Shown here: piece after piece, positions 20,635 to 31,589 of the stretch
How the letters are laid out: every line of letters begins with the position of its first letter
Position numbering within the stretch: the first letter of the stretch is position 1
DNA from: Anagrus nilaparvatae
Taxonomy: Eukaryota; Arthropoda; Insecta; Hymenoptera; Mymaridae
DNA: 64,000 nucleotides
Direction of reading: 5' to 3'
Assembly (NCBI GenBank): GCA_022575985.1
Contig: JAKSXM010000272.1
Span: forward strand, 2,418,001-2,482,000
Made by a program: the position numbers and the translations under genes
Notes under the pieces: model-generated
Databases searched by the model: none
What the model saw: only the letters and a program-made list of their open reading frames with translations
Told to the model about the DNA's origin: nothing

Positions 20635-21549
20635 TGTTACGTATGATAGGTCATAATTCGAGCCATTACATCCGAATTCTCTAATATTTATATATTTAAT
20701 ATTTATTTATATATTTAACTCATCCCTGCTTACGTTAGCTCGTAAATCGAGCTAACATACCTGAATTTCCTCAATATTACAATATCCAATTCATATCCGA
20801 CAATTCCATACATTCCTTAATATCATATCTCACCAATTCAGATCCGGCTCCTTATAAATTGTCAGAAATACAAAATCAAAGGTCAATAATGAAGCACTTT
20901 AGGCAAGAAAGAGTTGCATAAATCCCCTCACGATTTCCCCCAAAATAATCACCGACGCTTTCGTTAATTGGACGTGACGAGACCGACGCTTCCGCGTATT
21001 GGACAATCCCACCTAAATTCAAGTACCTGGGCAGTTACAAATTAGTTTATATAATATACCCGCAACTGCCCTACTGTCAGTTCGACTCTTAGCTACTGTC
21101 AGTTCCATTCAGTTACTCTTACATTCTACCATGATAACTGGCCTACTAACATCAGGTCTAGTTTAGGAGACGTATATTCGATTAGAACAATCTTCTTGAG
21201 TATACTTAACTTACAGTTTAATTCAGACTTATTGACTTAGACGGTTTTTTATATCAACTTATAATAAAGTCATTAAAACTTAGCCAAAAGTACACAGTGT
21301 ATTTATTTAATAATAGTTTAATAAGTGACAATTCCTTCATATAATCAAGAACTTAACACAGTTAAGTTCAGCCAGCTTCAACACCCGTGGTCTACAACAT
21401 ATTCATCAATATTTATCATCACATATCAACCACTAATATCCATATATAAGTATTTAAAATACCTGGGGCACTCAATATCCCCAGGATAAAACTTATTTAT
21501 ATTTATTTATATATTACGTATCCCGAATTAAACCTCAGGATACGTAACA
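20635..21549 (+). mobile_element. Solo LTR inserted in a host coding exon
   Basis: 915 bases beginning TGTTACGTAT and ending ATACGTAACA, a perfect 10-bp terminal inverted repeat with TG...CA tips. CTTA flanks it on both sides (20631-20634 and 21550-21553). Promoter-like TTATATAATATA near 21048 and AATAAAG near 21262 suggest a plus-strand U3-R-U5 order, antisense to the host gene. A 4-bp target duplication suits Ty3/gypsy-type LTRs, though the family is not identified. No internal sequence or second LTR is present. Confidence 0.85.
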
Positions 21550-21738
21550 CTTACTCCGAATACAACTTCGCCACTTAAAATTACAAAACTTTCTAATACA
21601 CGGTTCCCTAGCATAAGCAACCTTCAAAATACCGCTAAAAATTTCCAATAATTTAACTTTCTTTAGCAAACTCATTTCCGGACCACCCAATATTTTTTTT
21701 ATCAGTTCTAAATTAATTTCATAAAAGATTACACACAA
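21550..21738 (-). CDS. Host-gene exon, 5' half, interrupted by solo LTR
   Basis: Minus-strand open segment after a good acceptor (TTATTTTTTCTGCATCAG) in phase 0. The codons run LCVIFYEINLELIKKILGG, LLKKVKLLEIFSGILKVA and FCNFKWRSCIR, a helix-rich sequence without a domain I can name. As the DNA stands, the frame runs into the LTR and stops at about 21535. An in-frame ATG at 21768 upstream of the acceptor gives an alternative 77-codon reading, but the acceptor plus the phase match to the exon at 21872 is preferred. Confidence 0.7.
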
Positions 21739-21871
21739 CTGATGCAGAAAAAATAACTCTTTCAACATACTACAATAAGATTATAATTATTATAAAAATA
21801 ATAATAATAATAAAAATAAACATGTGTCAGCAAAAAAAAACAACACGGTAACTATAAGCCACATTTCTTAC

Positions 21872-21930
21872 CTCAAGCAATGAGTCATAAATATGCACAT
21901 AAGAATCGCTTCGTAATGTTATATATATAA
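21872..21930 (-). CDS. Small upstream exon of the minus-strand host gene
   Basis: 59 bases between acceptor TATATCAG and donor TTGAG|GTAAGAA. Only one frame is open (ITLRSDSYVHIYDSLLE); it starts with two carried bases and ends in phase 0, as the exon at 21738 needs. The exon is short and rests only on splice consensus and phase. Confidence 0.5.
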
Positions 21931-22208
21931 CTGATATAAATATAAAAAAAAAAAGAAATAAGTGGTTTATAGTATTATCATAACTACTAACAGATTATCC
22001 AAAAAGTTGGTTATCAATCACAATAGAGTGCTAAAAATTATATAAAACTTTTAAATAAAATACTATTATTATTTATTTACTAAACCTGAGTTAAACTTTG
22101 CCCTTTATTTGAACCATTTTGATACCATTGAATATTAGCGAAAAATTAATATTATTGAGTACCACTTTATTCTTTTGATAACATTGGATAATTAATGTTT
22201 ATTTTCAG

Positions 22209-22451
22209 TTATACCAAATTGAGTACATAATTTTAAAGGCTGCAAATTCACCTAGACCAAGAGCTTGGATTTTAGAAAGGTCCATCGATGGAGAAATATT
22301 TGAACCTTGGCAATACCACGCACCTTCTAGTGAAGAATGTTGGACATTGTATGCAGTACCTCCTCAATTTGGAAAACCCTTATATAAAAAAGATGATGAC
22401 GTAATATGCACAAGTGTTTATTCACAACAAAACCCTATGGAAAATGGCGAG
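22209..22451 (+). CDS. Laminin alpha subunit exon, laminin N-terminal (LN) domain
   Basis: 81 codons between acceptor ATTTTCAG and donor GAG|GTAATT, both phase 0. The translation contains ILKAANSPRPRAWILERS, PWQYHAPSSEECWTLYAVP, DDDVICTSVYS and ends PMENGE. These are blocks I recognise from laminin alpha chains (vertebrate LAMA1/2 and insect wing blister types), in which the LN domain drives polymerisation of the basement membrane network. No flanking laminin exon is visible in the window, so the introns would exceed 22 kb and 41 kb, or this exon is an isolated duplicate. No stop or frameshift within the exon. Confidence 0.85.
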
Positions 22452-22640
22452 GTAATTTTCATAAAATCAATGATTAAAGGAGGCATTTTCTATTTACATA
22501 TCTTCACATTATAGCATTAATTTCTATGATAATAGTATCATATAAATAAATTGAATCAGGAACAATCAAGTCGATTAAGGGAAATATGTGAATCTTGCAT
22601 CAGCCATGGAGTTTTTGGGGGCCTTAATTACCAGAAATTT
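22452..22640. other. Start of laminin intron, no feature
   Basis: AT-rich sequence following the donor site; nothing recognised before the LINE fragment. Confidence 0.5.
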
Positions 22641-23440
22641 TTCATGACCGACCAGTTGTAAAAGTACAACCGGGAGACTTTGCCAACGAACGTGGTCGCC
22701 GACTTCGTGCCAGATTCTTAGTGGTCAAATACACTCTAAACCCCCTGCGCTTGATTGTCCTAAACTGGAACTCCTTGCGCAATGCCCGTGCTCAAAACCT
22801 GCCACCTGTGATCAAACGTGTCGTAGAGCAGTCTCCAATCCTGTAGGTAGTCCTTTAGTACGTTACTCAGGTACCTAGATTTTCGGAAATCATGTTTGTG
22901 AGACCGGACAGTGTTTATCGTGGAATGACCTTCACGGAAGCCATACTGCTCCTTGAAAAGGCAGCTGCCTTCATCGATGGATTTTTTTAATCTTGCCCAG
23001 AGCATTATTTCCGTCACCTTTCCAAAGTATTTAGCACCCACAAAAGTCTGCAAGATAATGGAAATTCCGGGGCTCCTCACTTACCCCTGTTCAAGAGCAC
23101 GAGACGTGCCACCTTTTAATGCCCTGGGAATACTCACGCCACCAAGAAGGCATTAAAAATGCTTAAAGGGCTATCAGAAATTACTGCAGTATCCCGTGTT
23201 ACCCCAGCGTCTTGCTATTTTTCATGTTCTTTATGGCCTTGACCATGTTGTACTGACTAAATAGAGGAACTTACTCCCTGGGTATCGCCGCTATCGACAA
23301 TCCGTTCGGTCAACACTGCTTTCTGTGTCATTCCTTGCGGAGCTCCGCTATTTTCCAATTGCTCTAGTAAACGTGTTGTCATTCTTTCCAGGGCCTTCTG
23401 CGTGGCATGGAGACGTCACAAGCCTTTGGTAATAAAGACC
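22641..23440 (-). pseudogene. R1-like LINE fragment: RT piece joined to 3' UTR
   Basis: Minus-strand RT remnants: KVARLVLLN, then GISIILQTFVGAKYFGKV, EQYGFREGHSTINTV, and ending at LSTGIAQGV just before the catalytic motif. This is joined directly to a 3' UTR (minus-strand AATCTGGCACGAAGTCGG, ACTGGTCGGTCATG) that is also present at 29170-29245 on the plus strand. The RT catalytic site, thumb and zinc motif are deleted. Several stops and frameshifts show it is old. Confidence 0.8.
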
Positions 23441-24814
23441 TTACTTTCTTGACTAAAATTTCATTATTTTTTATTAGAATAAATCGACTTAATTTCTACT
23501 TTTATTTAAAAAAAAAAATACTATTATTTTTTTTTTTGTGGTTCTAATATTTTTTTTTTTATTGGGAGAACAAGTTTTAGTTTTATAAAAATCATTATTC
23601 TTTTTTTTTTTTTTTTTTTTTCGTCAAAGAAACAAAGAAAAAGTTTTTTTTTCCTATTTTGGGTCCTCATAGAAGAACTTCATAGAGCATCCATTGTGAT
23701 AGATGAAATTTTGATTTTTCATTTTTTGGCATATATACACGTTTTAAGATCCTAGGAAGATAAAAAACCGGTTTAAAAAAAAAAAAACTGTAAATTGTAG
23801 GGTCGAAAGTTGAACTCCGTCCTTGCAACAAATTATTTAAGGCGAGTGTTCCGGGTCAAAAAAATTTTTTTGTAAATTTTTATTTTTAATATAAATGTGT
23901 TTACTAACTCTTAGTAGACTTCAAGACCTATTATGAATCATGTTAGCCGGCTAGTGATTTCATAATTTAAACTTCGTGTTATTAAATGGATATGCAATTT
24001 TTTCGGTATTTTTTGATCTAGAGAATTTAAGGCCTCATAATAAAAATTTATCAAATAATTTTCAGAGGGGCCTTTTTATAGTCCTATTAGTTTGTAGCGT
24101 AAACAATATAAATTGCAAATAATACAGTTATTTTTAAATAAAAAATCGTACATTTGATACCTGGATATGCAAAATCTAGTTTTTCAGAGGGCCCAATTAT
24201 TCGTTAATGATAATCTCGATAAACTAAATGTAAAAAAATTAATTTATGATACAACAATCATATTTTTGTTTTCTGAATAGTAAAGAATCTATAAATTTTC
24301 TGGAATTATTCTCTATTTTTTTTATTTTACTGCAAATTATCGAAAATTTTTTTTGAAAAATTAAAAAAATGTTCAGACTCTAAAAAAATTTTACACATTT
24401 TTAAAGAAGCGTCCGTTTTTTATGCAAATTTATCCGAATACGTATAGAATAGTGCCGAATCGAGTAATACCAATTTCGACAGTAAAATTTTATCATATTT
24501 GGAAGTTATTTCACTTTTTAAGCAAATTTTCAAAAAATTTTATTTTTTCCAAAAATAGTAAAAATTGAATATCTTCAAAAGTATGGTAACTGAGTTTCAA
24601 AACTATGGACTATGTCACCCGCTGACTTTTTTTCTATATTTTTATACTTCATTTTGACATTGATTCGACCCTGATGATGAAACACATACACACACAGACC
24701 CACAAATAGATGATTATAAATACCACAAAAAGTAAAAAAATTTTAAAAAATTTTCCGACCAGCTTCAAAACTATTTTATAAAATTTTAAAGATACCTCCG
24801 TTTTGAAAGCTAAA
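23441..24814. other. AT-rich region with one dispersed repeat start
   Basis: No gene seen. At 23660-23790 there is a block, TTGTGATAGATGAAATTTTG to AAAAAACCGGTTTAAAA, that recurs at 53430-53520. It is followed by about 1 kb of homopolymer-rich sequence that resembles, loosely, the array at 53690-55120. Long poly-T and poly-A runs. Confidence 0.5.
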
Positions 24815-24960
24815 CAAGGGCATTGCCCAAGGGTCGATTCTTTAACTAAACCTGTGGAATGCCTTTTACGATGGCCTGCTGCGTATCGACGTCTCGGAAG
24901 CCTTAACAATCGGGTATAAGGACCTTTTCGACTTGGCCATAGTTAACAGGGATAACATCT
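24815..24960 (+). pseudogene. R1-like LINE RT motif fragment
   Basis: Plus-strand remnant of the RT catalytic region: GIAQGSIL, NLWNAFYDGLLRIDVSEAL and a decayed YADD region (TIGYKDLFDLAIV). The sequence overlaps in content the end of the fragment at 22760 but lies in the opposite orientation. About 45 codons, with one stop or frameshift. Confidence 0.75.
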
Positions 24961-25115
24961 AAACTCAATTTCATAGTTTATAACACGTAATTAAAGGTCA
25001 TTTGAGCATAAAAATAGTATTCGCTTAACGCTAAACATTAGTTGGTTTTAGTAAAATTTTGTGTCATCAGAGGTTAAAAAGATAGTTAAATGAACATATT
25101 TTTTGATGGATAAAT
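24961..25115. repeat. Single diverged monomer of the roughly 190-bp satellite
   Basis: Shares GGTCATTTGAGCATAAAAATAG, TTAGTTGGTTTTAGTAAAA and GAGGTTAAAAAGATAG-type blocks with the arrays at 31590-32024 and 35188-35540. One copy only. Confidence 0.65.
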
Positions 25116-25349
25116 ATTCTTTAAACTATATATTTATTTAATAATGGGATTTAAAAACATAAAATAATAACATTTTGATACTATTAGCAAGGTAATATAG
25201 GGAATCAAGGTAATATATAGAATTAATAACATTTTAGTTAACTTTCTAATATTCTATTTATTTGAATCATAGTAAATCTGATTTAATCTGAGTTTTGATC
25301 TACAATAATCAATATGAGTTTGCTATACAGTAATGCGCATATACGTGCT

Positions 25350-25970
25350 TCGGTAAGTCCCAAAGACATACATGTTATGATGGGAAAAAGCCAGCTGACG
25401 TAATCCTATAAAATTGAAAGAATTTTATGTATATTAGAAAGTCAGCTATGAATGGAAGCAATTTGCATGCAAATCAAGTTGCTAATTAAATCATCGAGGA
25501 CTTCGCAGAAATAATTATTAAGAAAGGATGCGAAGAGACGCTACTGGATTTTGGGACAGTTGGCATATCCCTCTTAATTAAATTGACAAAATTCCACGTC
25601 AATCATCAATCATATAAATAGGAGTAGTTTTTGTCAGCTCGTCCTCTCTTGTCGATCAACTTTTGAACTAGAACATAATTATCTTGAATAATTATTATAA
25701 ATAATTAAAAACAATTTTAAGTTATAAAAAATTATAATTTATTAAAGTAAATTCACGGTTAGTAACGTGTTTGCATTATTCTTTAATAGTAATTTTTGTA
25801 GTTCTTGTAATTACTTTATTAAGTTTTTATAATTGCATTTATCAATAAATATTCTGGTTTTATCGGTTTATTTGGTATTCTACATTAAAAGTGTTTTTCT
25901 TTACTACTTTTTATCTATCAAATAACTAATTTGCAAATTCAATACATAGGAACCAGCCTTCCCGGGTACG
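25350..25970 (+). other. Possible LTR-like regulatory sequence
   Basis: Contains a TATA-like CATATAAATAGG at about 25612 followed about 25 bases on by GTCAGCTCGTCCTC, then AATAAATA at about 25845. This resembles a U3-R-U5 order of an insect LTR. No terminal inverted repeat or target duplication is found, so it could equally be a host promoter or chance. Confidence 0.3.
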
Positions 25971-26002
25971 AGTAACTGTTTAAGTTACTTAAACTCCAGA
26001 CT

Positions 26003-26545
26003 CTAGTCAAAATACGGGTTCGGTAGTATTTTCACTAGCGAACAAGAAATTTGCTCTATTATCGGTATTTTGTAAAGAAATGGGGGCTGCACCCTTAAAT
26101 TTTCAAAAACTACCCCCAAAAAGGGTTTTTATAAAACATATTTGCATTTTGTGCGCTTAGATTTGCATAGATTTGCACCATACGGGTTTTTTGGGTTGCT
26201 GATTAAAAATTTCGACTTTTTCATAAATAATCAATATTTCCCCCTTAAAATACCTAAAACTACTCCTAAAAGGTGTGTAAAATAACTAAAACTACCCCTA
26301 AAAGGGATGATTTTGCTATTTTAGTACTTTTAGCATCCAAGATATGACCATATGGTTTTTTTGAGTCACTAATCAAGAATTTTGACTTCATTTTCATAAA
26401 TTATCAATATATCACCACAAAAAAGGAGTCATTTTAATTTAAATTCTTGAGAGACCCCAAAAACCTATATGGGCATATCCTGGACGCTCAAAGTACGGAA
26501 ATAGAAAAAACACCCCTTTCAGGGGTAGTTTTAGCTATTTTAAGG
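26003..26545. repeat. Second copy of the GGGTCGCTGA dispersed repeat
   Basis: Starts with CTAGTCAAAATACGGGTTCG, matching the copy at 19650. It extends further, with units of about 100-150 bases containing ACTACCCCTAAAAGG and GGTTTTTTGGGT variants in both orientations (an inverted copy begins near 26445). Confidence 0.65.
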
Positions 26546-26549
26546 GTAC

Positions 26550-26814
26550 AACTTCTGCCGCTTCAAAAAATTGTCTAGAAACTGTTGATTATACAGATCC
26601 AAATACACCAGCCTTTAATATAATTAAACAACTACCTGGCTTAACTACTGACTAATCATCTCAATTAAAAAAATCTCAGACAAAAGAGTTCGTAGACACG
26701 ATTGATTTACCATTTTCTAGGGTAACTGCTACTTATAAAAGATGTTGCATATTTCTAGCCTTAGCAGACAATAATATGCCCATGATGGTCGTTCCTCATG
26801 ATGCTAAAATCTAA
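26550..26814 (+). pseudogene. Transposon protein N-terminal fragment
   Basis: One frame reads through about 88 codons with a single internal stop before its terminal stop: NIIKQLPGLTTD, then KEFVDTIDLPFSRVTATYKR, CCIFLALADNN and VVPHDAKI. The TYKRCCIF-type Cys motif resembles the N-terminal region of insect DDE transposon proteins. The DDE relic at 28400-29840 lies downstream on the same strand, so these may be the two ends of one decayed element. The identification is from motif memory only. Confidence 0.45.
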
Positions 26815-28395
26815 GCTTTTTCCACTTTGAACATTTTTATAAATAAAAACAACCAATGCTGTAAAAGTTACATCATTAAAAAACGATTTGTCGCAATAAT
26901 GCAGTACAATAATTTTTAAAAGCATTGTATTTATTAAGTACTATGACAATCCATAATAAAATTTAAAGTTTTACTAAATTAATTACAAGGAGATAAATAA
27001 CTGCAATGTTACTGTAACGTCATCGGCCGTTCGGAAATTTTTTTCCGTGTAGCGCAAAGCTTAGTGCCCTGTAAATTTTTTCAGTGTATTTAAATTCAAA
27101 ATGTTTCCAGATATTTTCTTTGACTGAGGAAATTTATAAGCACAACGCAAAATATTTTTCTAGCTTGCGAAATAGAACCTAAATTTTCATTTGCGAGAAA
27201 AACGATTTCATTTTGGGTAATATAAAGTAACTAGAAAGAGTTAGGCAAGGTTTAAATTTTCACTTGTGAGTTTTTTTTGTCATTGGAAAATTTTATTTTT
27301 ATTATAAATGACAAAGAAAACTCAAGGGAGAAACATTTAGCCTTGATGGGATTAAGTTAAGCCTAAATTCAAAATTTGGTACATAGCAAATTTTAAAATT
27401 TAAATCTTAAAACTGAATTTTAAAAAGGCAATGAAATTATGTAACTAAATTTTAATCATAGTGTTAAGTTTTTTTTAACTTTTCAATTAGTTCGGAAAGA
27501 GATTTTTCATAAGGAAATTTTTATAAAAAATCAAGTTTTCGTATAATTAGTCGTAAGTTTTATTTTCATGAATAAATTACTTTGGAAAAACTCATGATTA
27601 GCTTAAAACCAAAAGAAAAAGGGTTTACAAGTAATTTATTTGTGAAAAACAAAGAAAATTATGTTCAAGGTGAAATCAAAACAATGGGTTCAAAAACAAA
27701 AATATTTGTTTAGCACTTTTCAAATTTAATGAAACACAAAAGTCCCACGTAAATTTCATTAAAATTGATAAGAAAAACATCATCTGATTTCGATTAAACA
27801 CGAAGCGGATCCCTTGTTTTGAAATTTTTGATAAAAATAGATAAGAAAAACATCATCTGATTTTGATAAAGCACGAAGTGGCACCCTCTTATCAATTTTT
27901 GGGATGCTTAAATACTCGTGTTTCGCCTAGGAAAGGCCTTCTCGAAGTACTTCTCAACCGGCTCAGAACGTTACTCGCATTAGTCATGAAGAAAAAAAGT
28001 AAGAAAAGAAAACTTTGAACTTAATTTTAATTTAAATTAATTATTTTCGAAAAGCGTTTATTAGTTTTAACTTCCTCATCTAAACAAAAATTTTGTAAAT
28101 CTTAAAAGTTCTCTTTTTAGTTAAATAAATTCAATTTTAAAAAAATATTTAAAGCATAATAATTTTTTGAAATCCAGGTAATAAATTATATTTATTCAAT
28201 TTTATTTTGGACATCCAATTCAAATAAAAAGGGTAGGTACACATAATATTTTACATTTATTCAAAAAATAAATCAATAGTCAATTGTTGAGTACTTTTCT
28301 GAAATACAAGCTAATTAACAGCCCGAGAAGGCCTGGACAACCTTCTCAAAACAAAAATAAAATAAAACGTAAGATCAGAATCTTGTCCATTACAT
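26815..28395. other. AT-rich region, no gene recognised
   Basis: No ORF with protein character. A direct repeat is present: AGAAAAACATCATCTGATTT at about 27771 and again at about 27845, each followed by GATAAA/GATTAAACACGAAG. It may be the decayed middle of a transposon. Confidence 0.5.
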
Positions 28396-28739
28396 TACCA
28401 CGCAAGCAGTTGCGATTTTTTTAATAAAACTTAGAAGTGGACGTAGCAATGAATTAATAAATGCAATTTTAGAAGTTAAATATAACCAGTGCATATCAAA
28501 ATAATGTAAATCAATCATTACTGCTTTTAAAAAAGATGCGTTACCAAGCAAGTTTGGAGTAAATTCAGTTACTAGAAAAGATTTTACTGAAAAGCATACA
28601 TCTATAATCGCAAAAAAATTGCACAGTATAGATAAAGACACGCTTGTATTTATTTATGATGGTACGTATATTTAGCATCAAAAATTAAAAATAATAAATA
28701 CCAGAAAAAATCTAACTTTATCTTCATTTGCGGGCATGG
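28396..28739 (+). pseudogene. DDE transposase relic, first catalytic Asp region
   Basis: The plus-strand frame reads KLRSGRSNELINAILEVKY, KDALPSKFGVNSVTRKDFTE, then DKDTLVFIYDGTYI, the D-G-T-Y block of DDE_Tnp_4-type (Harbinger-like) nucleases. There are two internal stops. It is cut at about 28740 by an R1-like LINE tail. A related protein start, ending at the same D-x-T-Y block, is at 45200-46090. Confidence 0.6.
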
Positions 28740-29262
28740 ACGGAGCGACAGTACAGGGAGATATATTTCTACCTAACACTATTTTTAGTAGGCTAAAAGA
28801 GTAATACAAAGGGGATACCGCATAGTGCTTGTACTGCCACGACAAGAAGGACACAGTGGAGAAAACATTCTATAGATGTGTGCACTTGTAAGGACGCCCG
28901 ACCTTCCCCAAATTTAGACTAGAGATAGTGGTCTAAATATACGGAGTCCCGAAAACTGGGACAAAGTGGTTGTCGTACTTACTGGTACGTAAGGGCCCCT
29001 TTGTTGTCGAAGAAGGAGGAGGGATTTTTATCCCATAGAGCTCTCCCATTCCTAGGCAGGGAAGAATGCAGCGGACAATTGCCTAGGCTGCACGTCCCAA
29101 ATTGAAAAGGGAGTCCCGGTTTCGGACAAACAAGCGCAGGGGTTTTAAAGTGTGTTTAGCCAGTAAGAATCTGGCAAGAAGTCGGGGACCACGTTCGTCG
29201 GCGAAGTCTCCCTGTTGTACTTGTGCAACTGGGCGGACATGGTAATTTGCGGGTTAAGGAAA
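28740..29262 (+). mobile_element. R1-like LINE 3' end fragment
   Basis: Starts with the clade's C-terminal zinc motif (LYCHDKKDTVEKTFYRC, Cys-x-His spacing decayed) and continues into a GC-richer 3' UTR whose end (AGAATCTGGCAAGAAGTCGG, TGGGCGGACATG) matches, in opposite orientation, the UTR at 22641-22760. It interrupts a DDE transposase relic on both sides. Confidence 0.75.
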
Positions 29263-29840
29263 CATTTAGAATCAGATAGGGGTATCAGTAAAAAAATTGT
29301 AGACATGACGAATTTTCGATTACATGCAGAAAATACTCTTATTATAGAATTCGAAAAAAATGGATGGAATAGAAAGTCAGCAATATTTTCAAAAGTAGAT
29401 TCTAATTCAATAACTGATTTTCCAGAATTATCTATTACTGAAATGAAAATTTTATTTACAGGTATTAACTTTCACAAGCATTATAATATTTGGCAGGAAT
29501 CATTTATCAAAATATTGAAATTAAACTTCATTATTTACAGTAGACATGCAATATTCGTAGGTTTAATATTCAATCAAGGCAAAAAAAGCTAAAACTAGTA
29601 AACGTAATGTACATTACATACCTAACATAAACTGTATAGATGGTATTTCTTTATATTGTTGTGATTGCCCTAATGTTTGTTGATATATTTTGGCTGTGGT
29701 TTATTATCTATGTTATTCTAGATTTCAAACAAGAATAATTAAATCACCCGAATTTAAACAAATTTTTGATTTTTAAGAGATTAAAGATATTATTCCTCTA
29801 GTAAGTGATAGTGAAGAAAGTGGTAGTGAAGAAGAGTGAA
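29263..29840 (+). pseudogene. DDE transposase relic, C-terminal part
   Basis: The frame from 29215 carries ITDFPELSITEMKILFTGI, a block I associate with the C-terminal side of DDE_Tnp_4-type transposases. Further on, in another frame, come CCDCPNVC and VVYYLCYSRF (a decayed SWIM-like Cys/His stretch) and an acidic tail (VSDSEESGSEEE). Frameshifts and stops make it a pseudogene. It continues the gene broken at 28740. Confidence 0.5.
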
Positions 29841-29991
29841 AAGCTTATGTAATTTAAATTAATTTAATTTAATTTTAAAAAATAAACATCAAAAATCAAT
29901 AAATTTTTTAATTAAAATAAATAGTTAGTGTTATGTAAATATTATTTTTAGCAATATTTGAAAAAATTTTCTTCGAAGAAATGTTACTGAA

Positions 29992-30022
<31 letters not shown>

Positions 30023-31589
30023 ATTCACACTTTTAGCAAATTAGTTTTTTGCTGTATAGCAATTTGAAAATATTAGTAAATAATATTTTAAAGTTCCATG
30101 TGCCCGCTTTTTTATTTAAAAAAATTCAAATTGAAAAGTTTTTTTTTTTTATTTAACACTTGCTCCGAAATTAGATCTCAACACCTTTTTTTTTCACAAA
30201 AATTGAAAATGATGGGAAGATTGTGAAGCAAATTTCACTATATCTACTCTGTTTTTTTTTTTTAATTTTAAACAATCACTTAAACACGATTTTTCTATAA
30301 GACATCACGTCACGTTTTTTTGCAAGAGGGCCTAGTGTATCTAGTTCTACTTGCAGAACTAACATAAGCAAAATTTTTAACTTAGGTTTAATTTAATTAT
30401 CAAAATTATTGCTAATTTCGTGATTTTTATATATTTTCTTATATTTTTCATTATTGGTTTTATTTTTTATTTTTTATTTTTGTTGTATATAAAATCTTAC
30501 TCAAATCAGCTATTCTTATTGTTTAAACTCATTTTCTATGACAAGCTCTGTAATAAGTGTAAATTTGGTAAGGTGGGTGGTAAATATCATTACTTTTTAC
30601 TTGCTTTAAAATAATTTTTACAACTTTGCCCCTACTTTTCCAGATTATTATAAAAATAAGCTCAAACCACTGTATAAAAATTTAACTTTAACAATAAAAT
30701 TTGGCTAATCTAAAAATTATTCCTACCCTAAGTTATCAAGCTTTAGCTTTATTTATTTGTGGCTGCTATACACAAATAAATTTATTTTAATCTATAATCA
30801 TTTTTTAAAATTAAATTGAGGAATCTTATGCAAATTAATTTCTTCTTTTCACTTTTTTTTGAGAAAACTAAGCAAAATTTTCTCTAAGTAAAATTTTTAT
30901 ATTAGATTAAAGTTCTATTTGCTGAACTTTGTAAAGTTTTTTAATATGCTATAATGATATTTGTCTGTGTTAAACTGCTCAATTTATATAGAAGATAAAT
31001 GTCATTACTGACGACGTAGTGTGATCTGATCTAATCTTCATTGGTCTTACGAACCATTGAGGTCTATGGATCTCATACCGGTCTGGTGAAGTTAGTAAAA
31101 CTCAATATATATTAAAGTATATCTTTAATTACTATTATTTAAAATAAATATTTTTACCTAAAATGTTATCAATTATTTATTTGTTTTTATTTATTTTTTT
31201 ACGCGTTTTCCTTAAATTTTGTACTGTGCAATCAAATAATTTAGAGTTCATATATTATCAAGAACTTAAAGTTTAATCAATTAATATTAATTTAGTTTTA
31301 ATTACAAAGTTTTTTAATTCCACGAGGCTTTAATATTGTATAAAATTTGTATTTACAGATATTTTTAGGCTATTCATTACTGTAAATTAAAATTAGATTT
31401 ATTAATTTTATTATTATGTCATTTATTCACCACAATTATTTCTTTGCTTCATATTTATGAAATTATTTATTTTAGTGCATTCTTTTTACAATTTAGTAAT
31501 AAATTGTGTTTAGTAATAAAACTTGACCAGGCCCTCATAAGAACAAGAACTTAAAATACTCTTTATTTTATAATAATTAGGGAGTATAC
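29841..31589. other. AT-rich region, nothing recognised
   Basis: No coding evidence. Poly-T at about 29992-30018. Short ORFs here (for example 30420-30614) are rich in F, I and L from T-runs and are taken as chance. Confidence 0.55.

Noticed and set aside
22085..22140. Minus-strand open stretch NIQWYQNGSNKGQSLTQ ending at a possible donor, candidate extra exon.
   Set aside because: No acceptor with a tract upstream, its phase does not match the exon at 21930, and it is too short to support.
22154..22195. The plus-strand frame just before the laminin exon reads IEYHFILLITLDN, resembling the laminin sequence that should precede this exon.
   Set aside because: It lies in a different frame from the exon, is followed by a stop and has no donor. 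It is upstream of a good acceptor, so it is treated as chance or a decayed duplicate.
30420..30614. 64-codon plus-strand ORF of F, I and L residues, looking like a membrane protein.
   Set aside because: Composition follows from T-runs in AT-rich DNA; no start context or neighbours.
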